From positions 1-31,620 of the forward strand of contig DATNPH010000192.1 in the NCBI GenBank assembly GCA_036703315.1: 31,620 bases of DNA, in the 5' to 3' direction. Source of the stretch: DATNPH01 sp036703315 (GTDB lineage: Bacteria > Cyanobacteriota > Cyanobacteriia > Cyanobacteriales > Coleofasciculaceae). The notes beneath the pieces were generated by a model. The model saw only the letters and a list, made by a program, of their open reading frames with translations. It had not been told where the DNA came from and did no database searches. This document shows positions 1 through 8,157 of the stretch, piece by piece (the stretch's first letter is position 1; every line of letters begins with the position of its first letter). The position numbers and the translations under genes are program-made.

Positions 1-95
1 GGCGTCCCTATGTCGGTAAAATAGAGCGCAATATTGGCAGAAATCCAGAACCAGCTACCCTCAAGTTCAGTGGGAAGAAAACCTACGACGCCTGA
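1..95 (+). CDS. psaD: Photosystem I reaction centre subunit II (PsaD), 3' end only
   Basis: Only the last 30 codons are in the window, read in the frame starting at base 3 and ending at a TGA at 93-95. The tail contains RPYVGKIERNIG followed by RNPEPATLKFSGKK. This closely resembles the conserved PsaD C-terminus (G-Q-N-P-E-P-x-T-I-K-F-S-G-K in Synechocystis). PsaD is the stromal/cytoplasmic PSI subunit that docks ferredoxin. The gene directly downstream is trpE, matching the psaD-trpE order known in Synechocystis, which supports both calls. The start and most of the protein lie upstream of the window. Confidence 0.9.
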   Translation, partial: RPYVGKIERNIGRNPEPATLKFSGKKTYDA

Positions 96-100
96 TTAAT

Positions 101-318
101 GGGTTGAAGGTTGCAAGGTTGCAGGTTGAAGCTTAGTGAGGTTGTGGGTTGTTAAGTAAATAGGTTGCAGGTAAGTTGGGTTGAAGGTTAGCCGGTTACT
201 AGTTGACAAGCTATAACTTCCAACATTCAACCTTTCAACATTCAACCTTCCAACTTTTCAACCTTTAACTCTTGCAACCCTTCAACCTTCCAACCTTCCA
301 ACCTTCCAACCTTCAACT
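101..318. repeat. Short tandem/inverted repeat field between psaD and trpE
   Basis: The spacer is built from GGTTGAAGG/GGTTGCAAGG-type units (101-190) and their reverse complement, CCTTCCAA-type octamers (217-318). At 284-316 the octamer CCTTCCAA is repeated head-to-tail about four times. Bases 102-117 can pair with 271-287 with a single bulged C, so a transcript leaving psaD could fold into a long arm before trpE. Such degenerate short repeats are common in cyanobacterial spacers. A role as psaD terminator or trpE attenuator is possible but not shown. Confidence 0.7.
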
Positions 319-328
319 GTTGAAAAGC

Positions 329-1852
329 ATGATTTTCCCGGATTTCTCGCAATTCTCAGCGCTGGCTCAACAAGGTAATTTTGTCCCAGTTTACCAAGAG
401 TGGGTGGCGGACTTAGAGACGCCAGTGTCGGCTTGGTACAAGGTCTGTGCAGGTCAGCCCTATAGCTTTTTGTTGGAATCGGTAGAAGGCGGAGAGAATC
501 TGGGACGCTACAGTTTCTTAGGCTGTGAGCCTTTGTGGGTGTTAGAAGCCAGGGGCAACCGCACAACTCAGACCTACCGAGATGCCTCAGTTACCGTGTT
601 TGAGGGTGACCCCTTTGAAGCCTTAGCTAATTGCCTCAAACCCTACCAGCCTGTAAAGTTACCTCAGCTGCCGCCAGGAATTGGCGGTTTGTTTGGCTTT
701 TGGGGTTATGAGCTAATTCGCTGGATAGAACCGCGTGTCCCTGTTTACCCAGCCACGGAGAATGACTTGCCCGATGGGTTATGGATGCAGGTGGATAACC
801 TGATTATTTTCGATCAGGTGAAGCGCAAGATTTGGACGATCGCGTATGCGGATTTGCGGGATGCTGTGGATTTGGATCAAGCCTATCAACAAGCTTGCGA
901 TCGCGTGCGGGCATTGGTAAGCAAACTTCAACTTCCCCTGTCTGGTAAGGACACAGTATTACAATGGACACCCCCAGATAACGCAACTCAAGAACTTTCT
1001 TATACAAGCAACACACAAGCCTCCCAGTTCTGTACTAATGTCGAAAAAGCCAAAGACTACATTCGGGCTGGAGACATCTTCCAAGTTGTACTCTCTCAGC
1101 GCCTCTCGGCAGAGTACAGCGGCGACCCGTTTGCCCTTTACCGCTCACTGCGCTTGATTAATCCTTCACCCTACATGGCGTATTTCAACTTAGGTGATTG
1201 GCAAATCATTGGTTCCAGTCCAGAAGTGATGGTTAAGGCAACAGCCTCGTCTGAAGAAGGAATCACAGCAACGCTGCGACCAATTGCTGGGACTCGACGT
1301 CGGGGTCAAACAGTCCAAGAGGATGACGCCCTTGCTGAAGAATTGCTTCGAGATCCGAAAGAAATTGCTGAGCACGTTATGCTTGTTGACCTCGGTCGCA
1401 ATGACCTAGGTCGTGCCTGCAAGAAGGGTACGGTGAAAGTTGATGAATTGATGGTGATTGAGCGCTACTCCCACGTCATGCACATTGTCAGTAATGTTGT
1501 GGGAGAACTCGACGATAGTAAAACCGCCTGGGATTTACTTAAAGCTTGCTTCCCCGCCGGTACTGTCAGCGGGGCACCAAAGATCCGGGCAATGGAAATT
1601 ATTCACGAACTGGAGCAAGAGCGCCGTGGTCCTTACTCCGGTGTTTATGGCTGGTACGATTTTGAGGGTCAACTCAATAGTGCGATCGCAATTCGTACAA
1701 TGGTCGTTCGCCTTCAAGACTCTGGTAAGCATATTGTGTCAGTCCAAGCCGGGGCTGGTTTAGTTGCTGACTCCGACCCAGAGAAAGAATACGAAGAAAC
1801 CCTCAACAAAGCTAGAGGATTACTAGAAGCAATTCGCTGTTTACAGACGTAA
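329..1852 (+). CDS. trpE: Anthranilate synthase component I
   Basis: Converts chorismate plus glutamine-derived ammonia to anthranilate, the first committed step of tryptophan synthesis, in complex with the TrpG amidotransferase. The 507-residue product has the N-terminal regulatory domain with LLES at residues 48-51, the element tied to tryptophan feedback inhibition. The chorismate-binding domain follows from about residue 225, with NPSPYMAYF, IAGTRRRG, LVDLGRNDLGR and PAGTVSGAPKIRAMEI. The frame is open upstream to a TTG at 272, but that extension is translated octamer repeat. ATG 329 begins MIFPDFSQFSALAQQGNF, which looks like the natural cyanobacterial start. TrpE is preferred over PabB or PhnA because of the NPSPYM motif, the LLES element and the psaD neighbour. 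No trpG is present in the window. Confidence 0.93.
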   Translation: MIFPDFSQFSALAQQGNFVPVYQEWVADLETPVSAWYKVCAGQPYSFLLESVEGGENLGRYSFLGCEPLWVLEARGNRTTQTYRDASVTVFEGDPFEALANCLKPYQPVKLPQLPPGIGGLFGFWGYELIRWIEPRVPVYPATENDLPDGLWMQVDNLIIFDQVKRKIWTIAYADLRDAVDLDQAYQQACDRVRALVSKLQLPLSGKDTVLQWTPPDNATQELSYTSNTQASQFCTNVEKAKDYIRAGDIFQVVLSQRLSAEYSGDPFALYRSLRLINPSPYMAYFNLGDWQIIGSSPEVMVKATASSEEGITATLRPIAGTRRRGQTVQEDDALAEELLRDPKEIAEHVMLVDLGRNDLGRACKKGTVKVDELMVIERYSHVMHIVSNVVGELDDSKTAWDLLKACFPAGTVSGAPKIRAMEIIHELEQERRGPYSGVYGWYDFEGQLNSAIAIRTMVVRLQDSGKHIVSVQAGAGLVADSDPEKEYEETLNKARGLLEAIRCLQT

Positions 1853-1975
1853 GAGTAAAGGGTCAACCTGTAAGCTTAGCGTATTTAGGCGATTGCACTT
1901 TTGAAGTCATGCAGAGAATGGAGAGCGCTCGAATTATGGAGACAAAGGGCGATCGCACACAGTGAGGAAGCTTGG

Positions 1976-2012
1976 AAGGTTAGAACTTCTAACGTTCTAG
2001 CCTGCAACCTTA
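1976..2012. terminator. Inverted repeat between convergent trpE and rlpA
   Basis: AAGGTT ... AACCTT arms enclose a near-perfect palindrome GTTAGAACTTCTAAC in the 157-bp spacer where trpE and the rlpA-like gene converge. The position suits a shared terminator, but there is no clean T-tract, so this is only a possible site. The outer arms belong to the same GGTTG/CAACC repeat family seen upstream of trpE. Confidence 0.3.
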
Positions 2013-3437
2013 ATTTCTGACCAGGTACTTCCCAGATTGAGCTGAAGGCTGTTGCATGACTACGGCTTCAAAACGCATGATGCCAGCTTTTTCTCCTCTA
2101 ATGCAACGAGCCGCCTGTCTGGATAAATCAAGGGTTCTGTTGGGTATGTACGGACCTCTGTCATTAATCCGGACAATCACAGATTCATTGTTTTTCAGAT
2201 TTCTTACCTTTAGATAGGTATCAAAGGGTAAGGAGGGATGGGCAGCTGTGAGTTCATGCTGATTATAGGTTTCCCCAGTTGCGGTGATACGCCCATGAAA
2301 ATTGGGTCCGTACCAGGAAGCCTGTCCTGTAAATGTTTTTGGAGTCTCTACCAACTTGTACAGCCGCTTCTGGGCGTCTGCTAGCTTTAAAGGGGCTTTT
2401 CTCAAGGCGATGCGGAGATTGTTAGTCCATTCAATAACCAGTAGTTCGGGATTGCGGTCTAACTTTTTTGCTAGGGCATCGTCAACCTTAAACAATAGGC
2501 GAGCGCCTATCGTCACGGCTGGCACTCCCTCAACCAGTGCGGGTTCAACTGGCGAGGCATTTAAATAAGGGTCAGATGAGTTAGACAAGAATTGCTTGAG
2601 ACGTTGAGCCATCAGCTCAGCTTGCTGCTGGTTAGGGAGTTGTGCAATTAAACGTCCCTTCACCCAGACTTGAAACTGCTCTTGGTTTTTCGGGGGAGTA
2701 GCAGCTGTGACTCGGCTCGCTAGCATTTGGGAGTACCGCCACAAGCCTTGCTTTACAAGCTTTTTATCGCTTTTATCAGTGTTGCGTTTGTCTCCAACGC
2801 GATCGCCAGAGTGAGTACTCCTCACCTCAACTGACGAGGCTAGGGTTTTGTTAGGTTCAACACGCTGACGCCAAGGCAACAAATTCTGCATTACCTGTAG
2901 AATCTGCTGCGGCAATGTTGCTTTTGACACATTACTGGAAGATGTTTCTTCCGATAAAGCAGACTGAGACTGCGATACTGATGCAACTCGTATAGAGTCT
3001 TTTTTTAGCTCTGATTCGGGATTGCAAAAAGTGTTTTTTACTAAATCTTGCTGGAAGAGAGGACGAACAGCCGCTTGTTGGGCAGGCTGGGATCGAAACT
3101 GAAAAGGTGCCGCACTTGTCTGAAACACAAGGTTAGGAACCGTTGCAATAGAGGAATTAGAAGACCAGATTCCTGAGTTGAGCGGCATCGGAAACCCCCA
3201 AGGAGTTGGTATTTCGGGGGGACTACTGACAATTGAGAAAACCTTAGCCGGGAAATCGTTGGTAAGGTAATCAGGTACTTTTAATAAACTCTGGGTGGAC
3301 GCTAGGAAGTAGCTAACCCAGGAAGTCACCCAAACAAGTCCAAATAATGGCATGAGCAGCGAAATCTTTAGGTAAAATGCACTCTGGTTGTAAGCCAGTA
3401 ATAACCAGTAATTCAGTATACAGGTATCGGGGATCAA
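2010..3437 (-). CDS. RlpA-like protein (double-psi beta-barrel), cyanobacterial type
   Basis: A 475-residue envelope protein whose C-terminal domain (about 371-460) is a double-psi beta-barrel of the RlpA family: GQASWYGPNFHGRITATGE, ELTAAHPSLPFDT, then RINDRGPYIPNRTLDLS. RlpA proteins act on or bind peptidoglycan and some are lytic transglycosylases, so a cell-wall role is likely. A hydrophobic N-terminal stretch (about residues 8-45) could be a signal or anchor. Residues 60-240 are low-complexity and Ser/Gln-rich, and 255-350 form a second conserved-looking region. The start is uncertain. TTG at 3437 has a strong Shine-Dalgarno (AAGAAGGAT, complement of 3441-3449) at good spacing. The next ATG (codon 29, 3353) has none and would cut into the hydrophobic segment, so I chose the TTG. 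Confidence 0.8.
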   Translation of the reverse strand: MIPDTCILNYWLLLAYNQSAFYLKISLLMPLFGLVWVTSWVSYFLASTQSLLKVPDYLTNDFPAKVFSIVSSPPEIPTPWGFPMPLNSGIWSSNSSIATVPNLVFQTSAAPFQFRSQPAQQAAVRPLFQQDLVKNTFCNPESELKKDSIRVASVSQSQSALSEETSSSNVSKATLPQQILQVMQNLLPWRQRVEPNKTLASSVEVRSTHSGDRVGDKRNTDKSDKKLVKQGLWRYSQMLASRVTAATPPKNQEQFQVWVKGRLIAQLPNQQQAELMAQRLKQFLSNSSDPYLNASPVEPALVEGVPAVTIGARLLFKVDDALAKKLDRNPELLVIEWTNNLRIALRKAPLKLADAQKRLYKLVETPKTFTGQASWYGPNFHGRITATGETYNQHELTAAHPSLPFDTYLKVRNLKNNESVIVRINDRGPYIPNRTLDLSRQAARCIRGEKAGIMRFEAVVMQQPSAQSGKYLVRN

Positions 3438-3574
3438 TAGATCCTTCTTGAGGGTGATCCCTATAAACGCTAGCTCCTACGTTGTTTTAATTTGATTATG
3501 TTTGTGGGACATAAAAACACTTAATTACCATCAAGTTATAGTGATTGGTGTTGAGATATATAGCTAAAGGAAGC
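3438..3574. other. Spacer with no recognised gene
   Basis: AT-rich sequence between the rlpA start and the phzF remnant. It should hold the rlpA promoter on the minus strand. I see no convincing promoter hexamers, hairpin or ORF, apart from an AAAGG just before the phzF remnant's ATG that was probably its ribosome-binding site. Confidence 0.4.
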
Positions 3575-3908
3575 ATGAATAAACTGATTTTTTATATCGT
3601 TGATGTCTTTGCCGTATAAAAATCTACTGCCGATCAGTTGGCCGTCTTTACTGGTACGATAAGCCTCTCTGACGAACAGATACAACAACTTGCGAAGGAA
3701 GTAAATTATTCATAAACTACTTTCATCACATTCACAAACCTCCAAGATGGGGTATGATGTCCAAATTCTTACAAGATAGAAAGAATTACCATTTACTGGT
3801 TATTCCACCTTAGGAACTGCTTATATCATTTATGAGTTATTAAAGATTACTCAATCTCAAGAGAGCTTAATATTTTGCCTAGAAAAGTACGCTGTAGAGA
3901 ATAATTGA
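3575..3908 (+). pseudogene. Decayed PhzF-family epimerase/isomerase remnant
   Basis: From ATG 3575 (AAAGG just upstream) the frame reads MNKLIFYIVDVFA, stop, then DQLAVFTG, LSDEQIQQLAKEVNYS, stop, TTFIT. It then shifts frame to GYDVQILT, stop, KELPFTGYSTLGTAYIIYEL. This tracks the PhzF N-terminus: VDVFA, GNQLAVF, LSDEQMQxIAxExNxSETTF, YDVRIFTPxxELPFAGHPTLGTA. PhzF proteins are about 260-300 residues. Only about the first 110 are recognisable, with at least three in-frame stops and one frameshift, and the catalytic Glu codon after NYS is now a TAA. The gene is dead and its 3' half is absent or unrecognisable. Confidence 0.75.
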
Positions 3909-3959
3909 ATTTTAAGAATTTTAAGGGTAATTACTGAGCAGTTAGGTATTTTAAAATAC

Positions 3960-4155
3960 TCAGTGTTTAAGGGCGGCTGTAGGGGCAGGTACTGATCAAC
4001 AGAAGGCTGCCGACTTTTTCCTCCAGTTAGGGCTGCGGCACGTCCATCAATCTGAAGCTTTGACTGTTTTGGAGCTACAGGGTGGCTCGCAGTTAGTGTT
4101 GAGACAGATAAAAAAAAGCGATCGCTCCGACGAACCACTGCGCTGTTCGATCTAA
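3960..4155 (+). pseudogene. Fragment resembling a VOC/glyoxalase-family protein
   Basis: An open stretch without a start codon reads KAADFFLQLGLRHVHQSEAL and then TVLELQGGSQLVLRQI, ending at TAA 4153. The pattern (xxFFxxLGLRxVxQ, LELxGGxxLVL) resembles the first beta-alpha-beta unit of vicinal-oxygen-chelate proteins. About 55 residues remain of a usual 120-140, and the frame upstream is closed by stops. It lies directly after the phzF remnant, so this spacer is a graveyard of at least two genes. Family assignment is moderate; being a fragment is clear. Confidence 0.45.
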
Positions 4156-4185
4156 TAGTGGACGATGTATCGTATTACTCTCAGC

Positions 4186-4983
4186 TCATGCCTGATTGAC
4201 CAACTTCCAGCTCACCATCACTAAGATGCCGTAAATAACAAGCCGGAGGGCACGTTGAGGAATGCTCTTGCAGAGCTTAGCACCTACCAACACCCCTGGC
4301 ACTGTGCCTAGCCAGATTGGCACCACTAGATTCCAGTTCACTGTGCCAAGACTCAGGTGTCCAAGGGAGGTAAAAATCAACAAAATTGCCGCTTGTGAGA
4401 TATCTGTACCTACCAACTTACGAGAGTCGAGGCGGAAAAAGGCAATCAGCACAAGTGCAAACATTGAACCAGAGGCTACGCTAGTCAGACCCACTAGACA
4501 GCCTAAAGCCGCTCCCACACTCAGGGATAGGATACGACCCAACTTAGTTTTTAAGTCAAACTTGGGTGGCTCAGGTAATTGCAACTTTGGGATAAACGTC
4601 TTCAGCAACAATTGTGCGATCGCACACAAAGCGACAAACAACATCATTACCCCGAGCAAGTGGAGCAGGATGTAATCCAGATCAAGAGTTCCAGTCTGCT
4701 TGATGAAGTGTAAGATCCCTACCCCAACCAGTGATCCAGGAACACTCCCCAAAGCCAGCCATTTGACAACTTGCAAGTCAATGGTTTGTTGTTGCCAGTG
4801 CTTGACGCTACCAATAACTTTCATCAATGTCGCTGCTACTACATCAGAACTCACAGCAATTGACGGTGGTACTTGGAACAGAAAGATTAACATTGGGGTA
4901 ATCAGAGACGCTCCACCGACTCCCGTTAAACCAACAATGATGCCAACTAAGAAGCTTAGGAGCGTTAGTAATAAGTAGTTCAT
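4186..4983 (-). CDS. TauE/SafE (TSUP) family membrane permease
   Basis: A 265-residue integral membrane protein of the TSUP family, whose members export or import sulfite, sulfoacetate or other small organic anions. The N-terminus carries the family signature GIIVGLTGVGGASLITPML, then PPSIAVSSDVVAATLMKVIGS and KHW. A second half-repeat has GLTSVASGSMFALVLIAFF and GTDISQAAILL, giving the usual two-fold pseudo-symmetry with about eight membrane segments. ATG 4983 is preceded by AGGG at suitable spacing. No linked sulfur gene is visible, so the substrate is unknown. The two long plus-strand frames opposite are shadows. Confidence 0.85.
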   Translation of the reverse strand: MNYLLLTLLSFLVGIIVGLTGVGGASLITPMLIFLFQVPPSIAVSSDVVAATLMKVIGSVKHWQQQTIDLQVVKWLALGSVPGSLVGVGILHFIKQTGTLDLDYILLHLLGVMMLFVALCAIAQLLLKTFIPKLQLPEPPKFDLKTKLGRILSLSVGAALGCLVGLTSVASGSMFALVLIAFFRLDSRKLVGTDISQAAILLIFTSLGHLSLGTVNWNLVVPIWLGTVPGVLVGAKLCKSIPQRALRLVIYGILVMVSWKLVNQA

Positions 4984-5409
4984 ACGGCTGCCCTAAAAAC
5001 AGGCTGTTCAAGTGGGGATCTCATCTCAGTAGAAGTGAGCTGTAGCTTTACAGGCGAAAAAACACAACAAAATAAGCGCACTTTAGCGAAGGTCGCAGAC
5101 CAAGATCCTGACCATCAGTTCACGCGCTTCTCAAGTTTGAGGAACACAACAGTTCCTTGACAAAAGCTTTGGTAGATGCAAAGTCCGGTAAGTCGCTCGC
5201 CTTACGGGACTAAAAACATTAATAGCATCTTATTCAGCTTTGTGTCGAATTGGCAAGAGTTAGAGTACATCTAACATGCATAATTTGGAGGCTGAACTCC
5301 AGTTGTGGCTTGGCTCTAGCAGGAAAAATAAATGTGGATCAGCTTATGACGTTAAAAAGAGGGGTTCTTGGCTTAAACAGCGTATAGAGCCGTTTCACAT
5401 TACTTTTTG
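4984..5409. other. Spacer with small hairpins, no gene seen
   Basis: No coding sequence is recognised on either strand. It contains a 6-bp hairpin AGGAAC/GTTCCT (5140-5160) and a stronger imperfect hairpin at 5182-5211, where AGTCCGGTAAG pairs with CTTACGGGACT apart from one G-G mismatch around an 8-nt loop. The second is flanked on its downstream plus side by TAAAAA, so in minus-strand RNA it is preceded, not followed, by U residues and is a poor terminator for that strand. Confidence 0.4.
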
Positions 5410-5660
5410 TCAGCTTTTATGAATTTGCTCAAATCCAATATCTTTATACCGCCCTTGCCTACAACCAGTGGCAGACTTCCATTTGGCTAGGGGAATAATT
5501 AGGTGAATTCCTTCTCCTAGGACTTTGTCTTGCACTTGACCGAATTGCATTACCACGCCCCAGGCTCCAGCGTTCACGATTACAAAAGGCATGAAAATAA
5601 TATCTGCCAGCAACAAAATCAGAATCAGTCTAATGATTCTGTAAAGAGCAGATTTTTTTT
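5410..5660 (-). pseudogene. N-terminal remnant of a band-7/prohibitin (SPFH) protein
   Basis: The open part translates as LLLADIIFMPFVIVNAGAWG, VVMQFGQVQDKVLGEGIHLI, IPLAKWKS and so on. That is the start of a prohibitin/HflK-type SPFH protein (usually FVIVNAGERGVVMRFGKVQD and EGIHPIxP). Family members are membrane-anchored ring-forming scaffolds of about 280 residues. Here reading ends after about 70 codons in unrelated sequence (RQGRYKDIGFEQIHKS). The hydrophobic N-terminus is open upstream (residues SALYRIIRLILI) only to an in-frame TAA at an A8 run (complement of 5653-5660), so the original start is lost, perhaps by slippage. A functional 68-residue protein is unlikely. Confidence 0.7.
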
Positions 5661-5770
5661 ATAGGCTAAAAGCTTGCCAAAAACAGTAATGGCGATCGCT
5701 GTATCTACAGTTATTGGCAAATGGGGTTCCTGTTGTTCAATTACGTCTGATCAAAAAAGCTATTAATTCT

Positions 5771-7126
5771 TCATCTTTGTGACCACGCTTTCATCTTACC
5801 GGGATTCATCAGCCCGTAAGGATCAACTATTTCTTTAAAGTTCAATTGCTGTGGATTAATTGTTTTCATACCCCCATCTTCCAAAATATAAGTATGAGGA
5901 TTGGCGATGAAGGCTCCTTTCTCTTCGTGGTAGTAAATGATTTCGTTGAGGCGTTCTTCAGTTGTATAGCGAACAACTTGCAACGCGGCGGGAGCAACTT
6001 GTCCCCTCATTCGAATAAATTCTAAATGCATTATCACTTCATCACCAAAATGATCATATAGATGCTCTACTAGGGTGAGATTTTTATCAGCATGAAACAT
6101 AGTCTGCAAATACGTTAAAGTTGGGTCAACACTCCGAGCATGAAGAGTTGTGTGGTTCCAGGTAAATTCTGCCAAAGCTGTACCTTTACTCGCATCTTTG
6201 GCAGATTTTTGGTAAGTAATGGTGCCGCTATACTCCCGGACTAAATCTTGTAGAGGTTGCAGGCAAGATTCTGCAATCATTAATAAAGCACAATGTTTGC
6301 CTTCTGGAAGGTAACTCTTTAAAGCGGCAAAATAGGAGGGAATGGGCCATGCATTGATGCTAATGAGTTTCTTAATTAAACCATCGGCATCACCTAGAGC
6401 TTGACCAAAATGAGCTGCCGTCATGAAGTCATCAAAGGTTACAATTAGCTCTGCCCAAGGATAAGCAGGACCAAGGGGAATTTCTAATTCAGTGATAATG
6501 CCATTGGTGCCATAGGCATGATTCACCTTCTGCACCTCGTCACCACGTAATTCGACAACACGAGGTTCATCTTCCATGGTAACGACTCGAACGGCGTAAA
6601 GATTACCGCGATCGCGCAATTGCCCATAAGTAATCGAACCAATTCCTCCACTACCCCCACAAATAAAGCCGCCTATTGTGGCTGTACGGTAGGTAGAGGG
6701 AGCCATTCGCAATTCCCAACCTATTTCCCTAGCTTGTTTATCAAACACCGACAGTTTTACCCCAGGTTCAACACAGGCTAACCCAGGTTTAATCCAGCGA
6801 ATCGCATTCATCCGCGTAGTATCAAGAATTACTCCACCGTTTAAGGGTATACACTGTCCATAGTTGCCCGTACCTGCTCCCCGCACTGTTAAGGGCACCT
6901 TGTACTTAACACAGACGGCTGCTACTCGTAGAACCTCCGCCTCATTGGTAGGACGAACTACTAAATCACCTCTTTTATCATTCAGCTTGGGTTGCAGTAC
7001 TGGGCTGAAGTGGTAGTAGTCTAGGGACAGCTTGGCAATCTGGGTTGGATCGTTGATCGTTTCTATTTCAGCGAGTTCAGAGGCAATAGCATCCCAATCA
7101 ACGGTTTTAGAGCTAGTCGAGGTCAT
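5771..7126 (-). CDS. FAD-binding oxidoreductase (VAO/GlcD-type)
   Basis: A 451-residue soluble flavoprotein of the vanillyl-alcohol-oxidase/GlcD superfamily. These oxidise hydroxy acids, alcohols or heterocycles with an FAD held by a PP-loop. Visible motifs are VVRPTNEAEVLRVAAVCVKY (about 57-76), the PP-loop VRGAGTGNYGQ (81-91), VEPGV (119-123) and TIGGFICGGSGGIGSITYG (150-168), followed by an AYGTNGIITELEIPLGPAY segment. The last ~200 residues form the substrate cap, ending with NPGKMK as in many FAD-linked oxidases. No Fe-S cysteine motifs are present, so this is not the GlcF-coupled type. It shares strand with, but is 1.7 kb downstream of, the CodA-like operon, so functional linkage to that operon is only suggested. 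Confidence 0.85.
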   Translation of the reverse strand: MTSTSSKTVDWDAIASELAEIETINDPTQIAKLSLDYYHFSPVLQPKLNDKRGDLVVRPTNEAEVLRVAAVCVKYKVPLTVRGAGTGNYGQCIPLNGGVILDTTRMNAIRWIKPGLACVEPGVKLSVFDKQAREIGWELRMAPSTYRTATIGGFICGGSGGIGSITYGQLRDRGNLYAVRVVTMEDEPRVVELRGDEVQKVNHAYGTNGIITELEIPLGPAYPWAELIVTFDDFMTAAHFGQALGDADGLIKKLISINAWPIPSYFAALKSYLPEGKHCALLMIAESCLQPLQDLVREYSGTITYQKSAKDASKGTALAEFTWNHTTLHARSVDPTLTYLQTMFHADKNLTLVEHLYDHFGDEVIMHLEFIRMRGQVAPAALQVVRYTTEERLNEIIYYHEEKGAFIANPHTYILEDGGMKTINPQQLNFKEIVDPYGLMNPGKMKAWSQR

Positions 7127-7503
7127 TGTTACTTACTGGTTATTAGGTGAACTAAAATTTAAACTCTAAAATCGGCACGGCTTATTTCAGCTTTCGAGCG
7201 ATCGCATAAAAAGAGCTAATACTTTCCATTTTTGGTCAAATTAAAGGGTTTTTCTGCTGCCACTATTTCTTCCAGGGGAGCTTAGTACCCATTTCAGTCA
7301 AGGCAGAGAAGACGAGATAGAGGCTGAGTACACTGACGCTAACCAGAAAAAGAACGAAATCGTTGTCCATTCAGAGAGATAGGCAATACTCACCACAGAC
7401 CAATAATCGCAAAAAAAGGTAACTAAAAACAGTTCCTCAAACCACGAAAGTTTCCAGTCTTGACATAAACTCAAACCTAAGCTATTGACGAATCAACAGC
7501 AAT
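7127..7503. other. Spacer with a possible decayed small-membrane-protein gene
   Basis: On the minus strand a 35-codon frame at 7370-7263 starts ATG (MDNDFVLFLVSVSVLSLYLV...) and ends TAG. Just upstream, a different frame reads WFEELFLVTFFCDYWSVV and on to SEWTTISFFFWL before its stop. The two hydrophobic stretches look like halves of one small membrane protein joined by a frameshift. I do not recognise the family with confidence, and a genuine 35-residue membrane peptide cannot be excluded. No ribosome-binding site is evident. Confidence 0.3.
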
Positions 7504-7532
7504 AAAAAAGCCCAACACAGCTTGTGCTGGGC
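7504..7532 (-). terminator. Rho-independent terminator, minus strand
   Basis: In minus-strand RNA a GC-rich stem GCCCAGCAC/GTGTTGGGC (one A-C mismatch, short loop) is followed directly by six U residues (complement of 7504-7509). It lies downstream of the 60-codon minus-strand ORF at 7659-7841, which supports transcription of that ORF. Confidence 0.7.
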
Positions 7533-7580
7533 AGATAAATGTAAACAACGACACTACTGTTTAATTAAAATTCCCTATTA

Positions 7581-7621
7581 CAAAAGCAAAAGTACCGTTA
7601 TGGGTACTTTTTGAGCTTTTG
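7581..7621. terminator. Bidirectional terminator-like hairpin
   Basis: A perfect 9-bp stem AAAAGTACC/GGTACTTTT closes a GTTATG loop, and outer CAAAAGC/GCTTTTG arms extend the structure. T-runs on both strands make it usable in either direction. It lies 50 bp upstream (in minus-strand order) of the stronger terminator at 7504-7532. Confidence 0.5.
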
Positions 7622-7658
7622 CCGTGACAAAGTGCGATCACCCGAATACAACAGACGT

Positions 7659-7841
7659 TTACTCCCTTCTATTGGAAATTCGTGCTCTCGGTTGAAGTCC
7701 CCGTTCCATTACGCCAGATGCGACAAAAGTAATCAAGCTAACCTTAGCCCATTGGTGATTACCAGCATACAAAGCTAGTGGCGTAAACATGACGCTGCTG
7801 AGCCAAATGCTGAGTGTGAGCTTACTCATGAAGTCGTACAT
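7659..7841 (-). CDS. Small hypothetical membrane-associated protein
   Basis: A 60-residue frame with one hydrophobic segment (about residues 6-28, including LSIWLSSVMFTPLALYA) and a basic C-terminus ending PRARISNRRE. ATG 7841 or the in-frame ATG four codons later could start it; neither has a strong Shine-Dalgarno. Two terminator-like hairpins follow it on the same strand, the best evidence that this is an expressed unit. Family not recognised and function unknown. Confidence 0.45.
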   Translation of the reverse strand: MYDFMSKLTLSIWLSSVMFTPLALYAGNHQWAKVSLITFVASGVMERGLQPRARISNRRE

Positions 7842-8157
7842 GATTCTTTTTCTTTTCTGGGTTACTCTTGCGTGCTCTAGGATACGGTGCGACTTGAGAA
7901 AGTGCTCTTACAGTTCTTCTTAGAGAAAGTTTTTCGATTTGAGTCAAAGTAGCTAATAGTGTCAGTTGCTAAATTGTCTACACCCTGACAACAACCATCT
8001 ACTCAAACTGGGCTAAACTTACCTGCACCTAATAGTCATTTCTGCGAAGTTGCACATACTGTCCCTGAAGCTGCCATAGAACTTTCTACTGTTAAATCAT
8101 CATCCACTGAAATGCAACCAGTAACAGCACTACCTAGCTTCTAAGGGATACGATACA
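7842..8157. other. Spacer between two divergent small ORFs
   Basis: No gene recognised. It should carry the promoters of both neighbouring small ORFs. A plus-strand frame without a start codon is open for about 50 codons before a TAA at 8143 but shows no family pattern, so I do not call it. Confidence 0.3.

Noticed and set aside
101..318. Possible CRISPR-like array from the repeated GGTTGAAGG/CCTTCCAA units
   Set aside because: Units are 7-8 nt, degenerate and contiguous, without spacers of constant length; they are ordinary cyanobacterial short tandem repeats.
272..328. TTG-initiated 19-residue extension of TrpE
   Set aside because: The extension is translated octamer repeat (QPFNLPTFQPSNLQ), has no family similarity, and ATG 329 gives the expected N-terminus.
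4262..4978. Two plus-strand frames (137 and 92 codons) opposite the TSUP permease
   Set aside because: Antisense shadows of a gene with clear family motifs; no ribosome-binding site or family pattern.
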